This document shows positions 47,090 to 55,862 of a stretch of 61,799 bases of DNA, piece by piece. A program made the position numbers and the translations under genes. The notes under the pieces are model-generated. The model had not been told where the DNA came from. It ran no database searches and saw only the letters and a program-made list of their open reading frames with translations. The DNA comes from Scytonematopsis contorta HA4267-MV1 (GTDB lineage Bacteria > Cyanobacteriota > Cyanobacteriia > Cyanobacteriales > Nostocaceae). The first letter of the stretch is position 1. The number at the start of each line of letters is the position of its first letter. Location: positions 1-61,799 of the forward strand of contig JAHHIC010000014.1 of assembly GCA_019359035.1 (NCBI GenBank), in the 5' to 3' direction.

Positions 47090-47677
47090 CGGACTTAAAT
47101 CCTCTTTTTTACTAAAATTGCGACGTTTTGGAGGAATTCAACGTAATTTTGACATCTCTAATCACCGGACGGTGACCGAATTATGAGAGACTACTAATAA
47201 AATACTTAGCATTTCTCACTCTAAGTGTCAAAACTCGCACCACTAGTCGTTAGTTTAATTAGTGTGTGCTTAATAATTCTTAACTTACCACATTAGTCGT
47301 ATTTTGTCTCTTGCGATTCAATTATTTTACAGGCCAATGGGATTAACCGACACAAAACTACTACATAACATCAATATCAGAAAATTAACAATCTGTCACA
47401 ACTTCTCTCAGAAATCTTAATGATTTTAATATTTTGATGAGTCTGCGAACAAGTTTCAGATACTATAAACAGAGGAAAATGAAGCTTGCAATCGAAGCAG
47501 CTACAATGGCAAACTCTTAAAATAAGAGCAGATAATTGGAAAATTTGATTTGTCAACTTTTAGGCAAATCTAAATTGCCGGGTTCGGTTACCCGTCCGAA
47601 GTTCAGTTCGGTAGGATAAAACCCGTAGGTTAAGACCCGCAGGATAAAACCAAAATTGACAAGGCAATCAAATTGAT
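47090..47677. other. Divergent promoter region of psbD and ycf4
   Basis: 588 bp without coding potential. A hairpin-like CCGAA...TTCGG occurs near 47595-47610, and related TAGGATAAAAC motifs lie at 47611 and 47640. psbD upstream elements are expected here but cannot be fixed by eye. Confidence 0.5.
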
Positions 47678-48247
47678 ATGACAGCATCAGAAACCGTTAA
47701 CAAAAGCGAAAGCGTTTTAAATCAAAAGGTTCTAGGTTCTCGTCGCTTCAGCAACTACTTTTGGGCAACTGTAGTAACTATGGGTGCCACAGGGTTTTTC
47801 TTGGCTAGCATATCGAGTTACCTTAAGGTGAATTTTCTCCTTGTTACCGACCCAACTCAGCTAATATTTTTCCCTCAAGGCTTAGTTATGGGGTTGTACG
47901 GTGTAGCAGGTTTACTCTTAGCTTTATACCTGTGGCTGGTAATTTTATGGGATGTTGGGGGTGGATATAATGAATTTAATCGCCAAACAGGCAAGATTAA
48001 ATTTTTCCGTTGGGGATTTCCTGGAAAAAACCGTCGAATTGAAATTGATTGCGATGTGAAAGACGTGCAATCTGTAATAGTAGATTTGAAAGAAGGATTA
48101 AATCCCCGTCGCGCTCTTTATCTTAAAGTTAAAGGACGTAGGGATATTCCTTTAACACGGGTAGGTCAACCATTATCCTTAACCGAGTTAGAAACTCAAG
48201 GTGCTGAATTAGCTCGTTATTTGGCTGTACCCCTTGAAGGACTTTAA
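47678..48247 (+). CDS. ycf4: Photosystem I assembly protein Ycf4
   Basis: 189 residues, the family length. Two membrane helices (WATVVTMGATGFFLASISSY and GLVMGLYGVAGLLLALYLWL) are followed by a soluble domain with the conserved GFPGKNRRIEIDCDVKDVQS and LKEGLNPRRALYLKVKGRRD. Ycf4 scaffolds early photosystem I assembly. It is divergent from psbD-psbC and has its own upstream region. Confidence 0.95.
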   Translation: MTASETVNKSESVLNQKVLGSRRFSNYFWATVVTMGATGFFLASISSYLKVNFLLVTDPTQLIFFPQGLVMGLYGVAGLLLALYLWLVILWDVGGGYNEFNRQTGKIKFFRWGFPGKNRRIEIDCDVKDVQSVIVDLKEGLNPRRALYLKVKGRRDIPLTRVGQPLSLTELETQGAELARYLAVPLEGL

Positions 48248-48307
48248 ATGGGAATGGGGAATGGGGAATGGGGAATTACCAATTACCAATTACCAATTAC
48301 CAATTAC
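48248..48307. repeat. STRR heptad array (GGGAATG then ATTACCA)
   Basis: Three or four GGGAATG units are followed by five ATTACCA units between ycf4 and the cyclophilin gene. The two heptad types occur together here as they do at hisB. Confidence 0.85.
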
Positions 48308-48362
48308 CACTGACATCTGAAAAATTTAGTTAATATATCCTGGTTGAGTATATTAATTAGCA

Positions 48363-49154
48363 ATGCGGTTGAAAATTCCCAAATTTATAGTTGCTTTTGT
48401 AATTGTTGGTATGTTGCTTATTAGTGGATGTACGGGACAGCCAGTTGCTTCTAATACTGCTTCCCCAAATTCCCCAGTAGCCGAAACGCCAGCCGAAACA
48501 ACAGCTGCTCAGGCAACTAACGAGGCAACTTCTGTCTCTGAAACCACTACTAGTGAGGGTGTTTCTGGAATGAAAGATTTAGCACGACTCGAAGGTAAAG
48601 CTACTGTGGTGATGACTGTTAAAGGGTCACCTATTACTATCGAGCTTGATGGTACTAATGCTCCCATCACTGCTGGTAACTTCGTTGATTTAGTGCAGCA
48701 GGGTGTTTATGACGGTTTAGTTTTCCATAGAGTTATCCCCGAATTTGTAGCTCAAGGTGGTGACCCCCAAAGCAAAGACCCAGGTGCAGCGGCGAGATTG
48801 GGTACTGGTAGCTTTATAGACCCCAAAACTAACCAGCCTCGCTACATACCTTTAGAAATTAAGCCCAAAGGTGCAAGTAACCCAACTTATAGCAAACCAT
48901 TTGATGCAACGGCTCAGCCTGTTGAACTTGCTCATAAAGTGGGTGCAATAGCTATGGCTCGTTCTGGTATGCCTGACTCTGCTTCTTCACAGTTTTATTT
49001 TGCTTTAGTTGATTTACCATCTTTGGATGGTAGTTATGCTGTGTTCGGCAATGTTAAACAAGGTATGGACGTAGTTGCCAAAATTCAGCAAGGGGATAAA
49101 ATTGATTCAGCGAAAGTCACCCAAGGTGCTGAAAATTTGAAAAAAGGTGGTTGA
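48363..49154 (+). CDS. Cyclophilin-type peptidyl-prolyl isomerase lipoprotein
   Basis: 263 residues. The signal sequence ends with lipobox LLISGC (Cys23), so it is a lipoprotein outside the cytoplasm. A Thr/Ala-rich linker of about 50 residues precedes the cyclophilin domain: [20 protein letters not shown] with the catalytic-type Arg, [13 protein letters not shown], and [20 protein letters not shown]. It would assist folding of exported proteins. ATG start at 48363. Confidence 0.93.
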   Translation: MRLKIPKFIVAFVIVGMLLISGCTGQPVASNTASPNSPVAETPAETTAAQATNEATSVSETTTSEGVSGMKDLARLEGKATVVMTVKGSPITIELDGTNAPITAGNFVDLVQQGVYDGLVFHRVIPEFVAQGGDPQSKDPGAAARLGTGSFIDPKTNQPRYIPLEIKPKGASNPTYSKPFDATAQPVELAHKVGAIAMARSGMPDSASSQFYFALVDLPSLDGSYAVFGNVKQGMDVVAKIQQGDKIDSAKVTQGAENLKKGG

Positions 49155-49187
49155 TTTCTAACCTTCAAAAATTAAAATCGTAAATGT

Positions 49188-49437
49188 TGTATGTAGTGCG
49201 AGCGTCTCGCTCGTTACCAAGCCAAAGCTATAACGTTAAAAGCTCAAGCCAAAAGCTATAACGCCAAAAGCTCAAGCCAAAAGCTATAACGCCAAAAGCG
49301 AGCAAGATGCTCGCACTACTCAGGCCAAAAGCTATGACGCCAAAAGCGAGCAAGATGCTCGCACTACTCAGGCCAAAAGCTATGACGCCAAAAGCGAGCA
49401 AGATGCTCGCACTACTTTTACAAAATTGGGATGCTCC
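49188..49437. repeat. Compound tandem repeat upstream of the fabF-like gene
   Basis: A GTAGTGCGAGCGTCTCGCTC inverted unit opens the region. Short AAGCTATAACGCCAAAAGCT-type units follow, then nearly identical 48-bp units (AGGCCAAAAGCTATGACGCC plus AAAAGCGAGCAAGATGCTCG plus CACTACTC). The 48-bp unit keeps the frame and encodes a 16-residue repeat MLALLRPKAMTPKASK. The tail (CTCGCACTACTTTTACAAAA) also occurs at 16350-16375. Confidence 0.9.
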
Positions 49438-49441
49438 CAAA

Positions 49442-50638
49442 TTGATTCAAGTTGTTGTCACAGGTATTGGTTTAGTTTCAGCTTTAGGCGAAAGCTTAAT
49501 TTCCAGCTGGGAAAGTCTTATAGCAGCTAAATCGGGAATTAAACTGCATCAACCTTGGGCTGAATTACAACCATATCCTTTGGGTTTTATTAATAAACAA
49601 CCACAATTACAGCCAGCCTTGTTGGAGATGTTAACGAGGCTGGTTGTTTCCGAAGCATTGCAGGACGCCAAGTTATTTTCCCCTTTACCAGATTGTGCTG
49701 TAGTCATTGGTTCGAGTCGAGGTTATCAAGCATCCTGGGAAAATATGGCGCGTTACTTTTACGAACGCCCCCAACTCCCAACTCCCCACTCCCCACTCTC
49801 CACTCTCCACTCCCCACTCTCCATATGGTTAGACTCTCTACCCCATATGAACGCTATCGCAGCAGCACGACAAATTGGTTCTACTGGTATTGTTTTGGCT
49901 CCTATGGCTGCTTGCGCGACTGGTATTTGGGCAATTGCACAAGCTGCTTTACTTATCCAAACTGGTCAATGTCATCGAGTTATTGCTGGTGCGGTAGAAG
50001 CACCAATTACGCCTTTGACGATAACGGGTTTTCAGCAAATGGGTGCTTTGGCAAAAACTGGAGCTTATCCGTTTGATTTATATCGAGAAGGTTTGGTTTT
50101 GGCTGAAGGTGGGGCTGTATTTATTTTGGAATCGCTGGAGTTAGCACAGCAACGAAATGCAAATATTTATGGTGAGGTTCTTGGTTTTGGCTTAACGGCT
50201 GATGCATATCACACTAATGCACCAGAGCCGGAGGGAAAAGTCGCAAAATTGGCTATAAAACATTGTTTACAACGTGGTGGTATTACTGCACAAGATATTG
50301 ATTATATTCATGCTCACGGTACGGGTACTATTTTGAATGACCGTATGGAAAGCTTTTTAATACAAGAATTATTTCCATCGAGTGTGACGGTGAGTTCTAC
50401 AAAGGGAGCCACGGGTCATACTTTAGGAGCTTCGGGAGCTTTGGGTGTAGCTTTTTCGTTAATGGCTTTGCAGAAACAGGTTTTACCTCCCTGTGTGGGG
50501 TTGGAAAATCCTGAGTTTGATTTGAATTTTGTTACAGAAGTGCGTGATTGTGAAATTGAGCGGGTGATGTGTTTTAGTTTTGGATTTGGGGGACAGAATG
50601 CTGTGGTCGCGTTGGGTAATTTTCGTGAAAAACTATGA
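49442..50638 (+). CDS. Beta-ketoacyl-ACP synthase (FabF/KAS-II-like)
   Basis: About 398 residues from a TTG at 49442 (MIQVVVTGIGLVSALG). The frame also opens upstream at ATGs within the 48-bp repeat (49307, 49355, 49403), but those codons belong to a repeat found elsewhere. Thiolase fold with nucleophile Cys158 in PMAACATGIWAIAQ, HAHGTGTILND with the first His, and STKGATGHTLGASGAL with the second. It condenses acyl-ACP with malonyl-ACP in fatty-acid or polyketide synthesis. An insertion of heptad repeats (LPTPHSPLSTLHSPLS) sits before WLDSLPHM. Confidence 0.85.
   Translation: MIQVVVTGIGLVSALGESLISSWESLIAAKSGIKLHQPWAELQPYPLGFINKQPQLQPALLEMLTRLVVSEALQDAKLFSPLPDCAVVIGSSRGYQASWENMARYFYERPQLPTPHSPLSTLHSPLSIWLDSLPHMNAIAAARQIGSTGIVLAPMAACATGIWAIAQAALLIQTGQCHRVIAGAVEAPITPLTITGFQQMGALAKTGAYPFDLYREGLVLAEGGAVFILESLELAQQRNANIYGEVLGFGLTADAYHTNAPEPEGKVAKLAIKHCLQRGGITAQDIDYIHAHGTGTILNDRMESFLIQELFPSSVTVSSTKGATGHTLGASGALGVAFSLMALQKQVLPPCVGLENPEFDLNFVTEVRDCEIERVMCFSFGFGGQNAVVALGNFREKL
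49774..49822. repeat. STRR heptads inside the fabF-like coding sequence
   Basis: Seven heptamers of ACTCCCC/ACTCTCC/ACTCCCA type run through the gene in frame, encoding a Ser/Pro/Thr/Leu/His-rich insert. Related units elsewhere in the window are intergenic. Confidence 0.9.
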
Positions 50639-50644
50639 ATAGAT

Positions 50645-50884
50645 AGCCAGGGAATAAAATAGCCAGGGAATAAAATAGCCAGGGAATAAAATAGCCAGGG
50701 AATAAAATAGCCAGGGAATAAAATAGCCAGGGAATAAAATAGCCAGGGAATAAAATAGCTAGGGAATAAAATAGCTAGGGAATAAAATAACCAGGGAATA
50801 AAATAGCCAGGGAATAAAATAGCCAGGGAATAAAATAGCCAGGGAATAAAATAGCTAGGGAATAAAATAACCAGGGAATAAATT
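50645..50884. repeat. 16-bp tandem array AGCCAGGGAATAAAAT (about 15 copies)
   Basis: Units differ only by C/T or G/A changes (AGCTAGGG, AACCAGGG). The last unit runs directly into the left arm of the inverted-repeat element and matches its outermost sequence CCAGGGAATAAATT, so the array appears to have grown from the element's tip. Confidence 0.95.
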
Positions 50885-51032
50885 CCCTGTCTAAAAGCTG
50901 AAGTCCTCTAAAGAGGACTAGAATCATAGATTAAAAACAGATATTTCAACAAAATTAGGGCGTGACTAAAACTTTTCTCATTAGTCCTCTTTCAGAGGAC
51001 TTTAGCTTTTAGACAGGGAATTTATTCCCTGG
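50871..51032. mobile_element. MITE-like element with about 53-bp terminal inverted repeats
   Basis: The left arm (50871-50924) and right arm (50980-51032) are inverted copies differing at about two positions in 51; both contain the inner hairpin AGTCCTCT...AGAGGACT and the outer palindrome CCAGGGAATAAATTCCCTG. The core is only about 55 bp, with no ORF, so it is non-autonomous. A third arm-like copy is at 60769-60823. No target-site duplication can be judged because the tips are expanded. Confidence 0.75.
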
Positions 51033-51070
51033 CTTTTTCTGGCTTTCTCTGGCTTTCTCTGGCTTTCTCG
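51031..51070. repeat. 10-bp tandem repeat GGCTTTCTCT (4 copies) at the right tip of the MITE-like element
   Basis: Four units of ten bases, GGCTTTTTCT then GGCTTTCTCT twice then GGCTTTCTCG, begin exactly at the end of the right arm. Confidence 0.85.
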
Positions 51071-51190
51071 CTGCTACTGGTTTGTTAAGAAGTCTTAACA
51101 TCTGCCAACACCCCAGTGTCCCGACCTATACTCCTATCCCTGAAAATGGATATGATATAAATGTAGAGAAATCTTAAGAAATATTAATCA

Positions 51191-52588
51191 ATGCTCGTTT
51201 CCTCGTCTGGCTTGTCCAAGGTCAAAGATTCAGTAAAGGAAAAAATTTTTTTTGGTAATGAACCCAGTGCCGAATTAATCGCTATCCTTACGGTTTACTT
51301 TGTTCAAGGTATTTTGGGGTTAGCACGACTAGCCGTCAGCTTTTTCCTCAAAGATGAACTTAAGTTAAGTCCAGTTGAGGTTTCGGCAATGATGGGTATT
51401 GTTGCGCTCCCCTGGATTGTTAAGCCTTTATTCGGTTTTCTCAGCGACGGTTTACCAATATTTGGCTATAGGCGTCGTCCTTACTTGGTTTTATCTGGGA
51501 TACTGGGAACTATTTCCTGGATAAGTCTCGCTACAGTGGTTCATACAAGTTGGGCTGCAACGAGTGCGATCGCACTTGGTTCTCTCTCGGTTGCGGTGAG
51601 TGATGTAATTGTTGACTCCTTAGTTGTAGAGCGTGCGAGGTCGGAATCTCAGGCTGATGCTGGTTCGTTACAAGCGCTTTGTTGGGGAGCATCAGCAGTA
51701 GGGGGGCTTATAACCGCTTATTTTAGCGGAATGCTTTTAGAACATTTCACTACGCGCACAGTATTTTGGATTACTGCTTCGTTTCCGCTGATTGTTTCTG
51801 GTGTAGCATGGTTGATTGCGGAATTACCTGTCAGTAAAGATAGTCAAGACAAAGACGAATCCGTAGATGTAAAACATCAATTAGTGCAATTACGCAAAGC
51901 TATTTCTCAGAAAGCAATTTGGTTACCAACAGCATTTGTATTTTTGTGGCAATCTACACCCACAGCAGACGCAGCTTTTTTCTTCTTCACCACTAATGAA
52001 TTGCACTTTGAACCAGAATTTTTAGGAAGAGTGCGTTTAGTAACGAGTCTTGCTTCGCTGGTAGGAGTTTGGATTTTCCAAAGATTTCTCAAGAGCGTAC
52101 CTTTTAGAATAATTTTTGGTTGGAGTACAGTTCTTTCAGCAGTATTAGGTATGACAATGCTGCTGTTGGTAACACATACAAATAGAACTTTAGGTATTGA
52201 TGACCGCTGGTTCAGTTTAGGTGACAGCTTAATTTTGACCGTGATGGGACAAATAGCCTATATGCCAGTGTTAGTATTAGCTGCTCGGCTTTGCCCACCG
52301 GGAGTAGAAGCGACTTTATTTGCTCTGCTAATGTCAGTTTCTAATTTAGCTGGGATGGTTTCCTATGAATTAGGAGCTTTTGCGATGCACTGGTTAAATA
52401 TTACCGAAACAAATTTTGAGTCACTATGGTTGTTGGTACTAATTACAAATCTGAGTACCCTATTACCGTTACCATTTCTTAATTGGTTACCTGCTGCTGA
52501 GAGCGAAGTGGCCACATCAATATTGCAAGCATCCTCAGCAGATGATGATGATGAATCTTTGATAGCTGGTGTTGCAACCGATGTTTAA
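51191..52588 (+). CDS. Folate/biopterin transporter (BT1 family)
   Basis: 465 residues with twelve hydrophobic helices of the major-facilitator type. The N-terminal segment YFVQGILGLARLAVSFFLKD, then VEVSAMMGIVALPWIVKPLF and FGYRRRPYLVLSG, and SVAVSDVIVDSLVVERARSE are diagnostic of the BT1/FBT group, related to cyanobacterial Slr0642. It probably imports folates or pterins across the inner membrane. The C-terminal tail is acidic (SSADDDDESL). ATG start at 51191 after an AT-rich leader. Confidence 0.92.
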   Translation: MLVSSSGLSKVKDSVKEKIFFGNEPSAELIAILTVYFVQGILGLARLAVSFFLKDELKLSPVEVSAMMGIVALPWIVKPLFGFLSDGLPIFGYRRRPYLVLSGILGTISWISLATVVHTSWAATSAIALGSLSVAVSDVIVDSLVVERARSESQADAGSLQALCWGASAVGGLITAYFSGMLLEHFTTRTVFWITASFPLIVSGVAWLIAELPVSKDSQDKDESVDVKHQLVQLRKAISQKAIWLPTAFVFLWQSTPTADAAFFFFTTNELHFEPEFLGRVRLVTSLASLVGVWIFQRFLKSVPFRIIFGWSTVLSAVLGMTMLLLVTHTNRTLGIDDRWFSLGDSLILTVMGQIAYMPVLVLAARLCPPGVEATLFALLMSVSNLAGMVSYELGAFAMHWLNITETNFESLWLLVLITNLSTLLPLPFLNWLPAAESEVATSILQASSADDDDESLIAGVATDV

Positions 52589-52895
52589 AGCATTTAATTA
52601 ACGTAAATTGTAAGCTAACAACCCTTTAATTTGCACAGTTTGTTTTACAGTTTGTTTTAATAATTCTCTTGTGGGGTGGGCATCCTTGCCCGCCCTTGTC
52701 TTTTGTCCAGATATGCAAATTATAGTGTCCAGATGTGCAAATTATAATCACAACAGCTTAGTCGCGGGAATGGGAAGCTTTTTATTTTAGCGAGCGGGAC
52801 TAAAAAGCACTTAACATATGTTAACATAACAGTGTATTTGCTTAACGATAAGTAATCAAAACCCTTCGATATTCAATAATATTAAAAATAAGCAT
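52589..52895. other. Intergenic region, 307 bp
   Basis: Holds one copy of the TTGTGGGGTGGGCATCCTTG repeat (52668-52700) and a duplicated CCAGATATGCAAATTATA-like stretch near 52709-52747. No gene is seen. Confidence 0.5.
52668..52700. repeat. Interspersed repeat CTTGTGGGGTGGGCATCCTTGC-type, copy 1
   Basis: A sequence of about 32 bp, CTTGTGGGGTGGGCATCCTT plus GCCCGCCCTTGT, with internal dyads (GGGTGGGC/GCCCGCCC). Copies lie at 54459-54490 (inverted) and 61498-61529. Confidence 0.85.
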
Positions 52896-54413
52896 ATGCA
52901 GAGTTTTCAAGTTGGTACAATGTCCTCTACAGTGACTGAAAAATCTTATAATCGTGCTGCTTGGCAACGTGGATATGAGTCCTTAAAGCAAGAGTCTGAT
53001 TATTGGATTGATGATATTGAAGGGGAAATTCCCACAGATTTAGAAGGTACGTTGTTTAGAAATGGGCCGGGTTTGTTAGATATTAATGGAGAAAAAATAC
53101 ATCATCCTTTTGATGGAGATGGAATGATTTCCCGGATATCTTTTACCAATGGTCGCGCTCATTTTAAAAACAGCTTTATTCGTACTGAAGGATATGTCGA
53201 AGAACAAAAAGCAGGAAAAATTGTTTATCGGGGTGTTTTTGGAACGCAAAAACAGGGTGGTTGGTTAGCGAATCTTTTTGATTTTAAATTGAAGAATATT
53301 GCTAATACCAACGTTATCTATTGGGGTAGTAAGTTACTCGCTCTTTGGGAAGCTGCTGAACCACATCTTCTAGACCCTGTAACCTTGGAAACTTTGGGTA
53401 AAGAATATTTTAATGGGGTATTGTCCGAAGGTGATGCTTTTTCTGCTCATCCACGTGTTGACCCTAATTGTAAATTTGACGGTGGTGCTCCTTGTTTAGT
53501 TAATTTTTCGATTAAGCCTGGACTTTCTTCAACTATTACTATTTTTGAGTTAGACATTACTGGGAAAGTAGTGAGAAAACATGCTCACAGTGTGCCCGGT
53601 TTTGCTTTTATTCATGATTTCGCGATTACCCCGAATTACTGCATATTCTTCCAAAATCCTGTGAAATTTAATCCCATCCCCTTTGCTTTGGGAATACGTG
53701 GTGCTGGGGAATGTGTTAAGTTTCAGCCAAATCAACCGACTCGTGTTGTAATTGTTCCTAGAACTCCAACCCAAAATTCGACGCAAGGAAATGTATCCGC
53801 TAAGGTAAAAATTTTGGAAACAAGTGCAGGCTTTGTCTTCCACCACGCTAATGCTTTTGAGGTGGGTGACGAAATAGTGATGGACTCGGTTTGCTACGAA
53901 AGTTTACCAGAAGTAGAATCAGGAAGCGATTTCCGTGAAGTTGATTTTGACAGCCTTAAACCTGGTCAACTTTGGCGTTTTCATCTCAATCTTAAGGATG
54001 AAACTGTAAATCGAGAGCTGATAGAAAGCAGGTGTTGTGAGTTTCCTAGTTTACATCCGCAAAATGTGGGACATGATTATAAATATTTATACATTGGTGC
54101 TGCACATGGAGAAAGCGGAAATGCTCCTTTGCAGGGCTTTGTGAAGATGGATTTGCAGACAGGAGAAAAACAAATCTGGAGCGCTGCACCTTTTGGTTAT
54201 GGGAGCGAGCCGATTTTTGTTCCACGTCCTGGTTCGGAACAAGAAGATGATGGCTGGGTGTTGGCTTTAGTTTATGATTCACAGCACCACCGTTCAGATT
54301 TAGTGATTTTGGATGCTAGGGATTTTAATAAGGAGCCTGTGGCTAGGTTACATCTAAAACATCATGTTCCTTATGGGTTGCATGGGAATTTTACTAGTGA
54401 GCTTTTTGTTTAA
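52896..54413 (+). CDS. Carotenoid oxygenase (carotenoid cleavage dioxygenase family)
   Basis: 505 residues of the RPE65/CCD beta-propeller family; starts at the ATG at 52896, or at 52920 (MSSTVTEKSYNRAAW). Four iron-binding histidines are visible in conserved surroundings: SAHPRVD, PGFAFIHDFAITPNY, VFHHANAFEVGDE and YGLHGNF at the C-terminus. N-terminal motifs LEGTLFRNGPGLLDINGEKI and HPFDGDGMI also fit. It uses oxygen to split carotenoids or apocarotenoids; which substrate is not clear from sequence. It is soluble and probably peripheral to membranes. Confidence 0.92.
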   Translation: MQSFQVGTMSSTVTEKSYNRAAWQRGYESLKQESDYWIDDIEGEIPTDLEGTLFRNGPGLLDINGEKIHHPFDGDGMISRISFTNGRAHFKNSFIRTEGYVEEQKAGKIVYRGVFGTQKQGGWLANLFDFKLKNIANTNVIYWGSKLLALWEAAEPHLLDPVTLETLGKEYFNGVLSEGDAFSAHPRVDPNCKFDGGAPCLVNFSIKPGLSSTITIFELDITGKVVRKHAHSVPGFAFIHDFAITPNYCIFFQNPVKFNPIPFALGIRGAGECVKFQPNQPTRVVIVPRTPTQNSTQGNVSAKVKILETSAGFVFHHANAFEVGDEIVMDSVCYESLPEVESGSDFREVDFDSLKPGQLWRFHLNLKDETVNRELIESRCCEFPSLHPQNVGHDYKYLYIGAAHGESGNAPLQGFVKMDLQTGEKQIWSAAPFGYGSEPIFVPRPGSEQEDDGWVLALVYDSQHHRSDLVILDARDFNKEPVARLHLKHHVPYGLHGNFTSELFV

Positions 54414-54427
54414 AAATTTACTTCTTT

Positions 54428-54490
54428 TGTAGGATGGGCTTCCAGCCCGTCCATACCAAGCAAGGCGGGCAAGGATGCCCACCCCACAAG
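54428..54490. repeat. Two GGGCTTCC/GGGCAAGG-type dyads, including copy 2 of the interspersed repeat (inverted)
   Basis: GGATGGGCTTCCAGCCCGTCC (54432-54452) forms a dyad, and CAAGGCGGGCAAGGATGCCC onward (54461-54490) is the reverse complement of the repeat at 52668. They lie between the convergent carotenoid oxygenase and methyltransferase genes. Confidence 0.8.
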
Positions 54491-54567
54491 ATGGAGGGAG
54501 GAATTTTTTTGGGAAGTGCGTAAGGTGGCAGGTACTTGAAAAACCTCTAAAGGCATAATAATTACAA

Positions 54568-55767
54568 CTAGACAGTAGATACAATTTTCCTGCTAGGGGT
54601 CAATTTTTGTAAATGGTCGCGGATACTGGAAGCAAGAATATAAGCAAGGCTGACAGGAACAGCATTGCCAATCTGGCGCATTGACTCCCCCCAAGTACAG
54701 GGAAAATAATAATCATCAGGAAAGGTTTGCAATCTCGCAGCTTCTCTGACAGTAAAATAACGAACTTTGCCATCACTTAAAGCAAGCATATTTTCTCCAC
54801 CAGGAACACCATGTACTCCAGCTTTCAAGGTTTTGGCTGGCTCATCTAAGGGACTACCTGTGTGTCCGGGGTAGCTTCTTGCTCCTGGAATATAAACACG
54901 GTTGGGTATTTTTTTTGCCATATCATCGCTTTTTGGCTCTGGCAGGTCAGCAATTGTATCTCGAACAGTAAGCCAAGGAAGCGTCATACTACCTAATAAG
55001 TTCGGCCCGTTACGTTGTAATTGAGCTAGCTGTTTTGCTGGTATCTGAGGACGCTCCGTATTACAAATACCGTGACGTTCCCAATAGTCCCCAGTTACCC
55101 ACTTTAGCCAAAACAGTGCTTCTTCGGTATGAGTTGGTTCGGGAAAGCACCAATTAGGGTTTAAATCAGAACGAAAACCGACTATAAAAACTCGCTCCCG
55201 TCTTTGTGGTACGCCATAGTCAGCAGCATTTATTAGCTTAAAAGTTACACGATACTCAAAGTCACTTTTGATACTACTGTGATGATGATGCTCTAGCCGC
55301 ACCAGGTGGTCAGTCCATGACTCATCTGATTTCGGCTGTAGCTCTGGATGGGTAAGCTGTAAGTTAATATACTGAAAATAATTAATAAAATTTTGACGCA
55401 GTAATCCGCGTACATTTTCAATTAGGAAAGCTTTAGGACGTAAGGAACGTACCGCTTGAAAGAAATGCGGAAACATATCACGTTTGTCAAGATAGGCACC
55501 ATGCTTACCACCAATTGAAAAAGGCTGACAAGGTGGACCCCCTGCAAGTAAATCTACTTCCTCATTAATAATAGAGTAGTCGAAATCAGCCACATCCATA
55601 TGATGAACATACCAGTCCTTCAGAAGAGAAATCCCTCGCTGCTGATTTGAACGAATGGTATGACAACTGTGCTTATCGCGTTCCACAAGTGCCAAATGAT
55701 GAAAGCCAGCCATAGCCGTTCCTATAGCCAAACCCCCTGCACCTGTAAATAACTCTACTGATTTCAC
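54568..55767 (-). CDS. DNA (cytosine-5-)-methyltransferase
   Basis: 399 residues from a GTG at 55767. All ordered motifs are present: I ELFTGAGGLAIGTAMAGF, IV GGPPCQPFSIGGKHG (catalytic Cys80), VI AFLIENVRGLL, VIII PQRRERVFIVGF, IX TVREAARLQTFPDDY and X RQIGNAVPVSLAYILA. The target-recognition region lies between VIII and IX; specificity cannot be read. No restriction endonuclease gene is adjacent, so it is an orphan or a regulatory/defensive enzyme. It begins a minus-strand pair with the AraC gene, 95 bp away. Confidence 0.93.
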   Translation of the reverse strand: MKSVELFTGAGGLAIGTAMAGFHHLALVERDKHSCHTIRSNQQRGISLLKDWYVHHMDVADFDYSIINEEVDLLAGGPPCQPFSIGGKHGAYLDKRDMFPHFFQAVRSLRPKAFLIENVRGLLRQNFINYFQYINLQLTHPELQPKSDESWTDHLVRLEHHHHSSIKSDFEYRVTFKLINAADYGVPQRRERVFIVGFRSDLNPNWCFPEPTHTEEALFWLKWVTGDYWERHGICNTERPQIPAKQLAQLQRNGPNLLGSMTLPWLTVRDTIADLPEPKSDDMAKKIPNRVYIPGARSYPGHTGSPLDEPAKTLKAGVHGVPGGENMLALSDGKVRYFTVREAARLQTFPDDYYFPCTWGESMRQIGNAVPVSLAYILASSIRDHLQKLTPSRKIVSTV

Positions 55768-55862
55768 TTTTAGGTTTTAGAGAATTGATTAGTTGCGAAA
55801 CATATTGATAATATCGCAATTTTCCAGAGAGCATCTCAATTTCGTCTATCTGCTTTTGCTCT

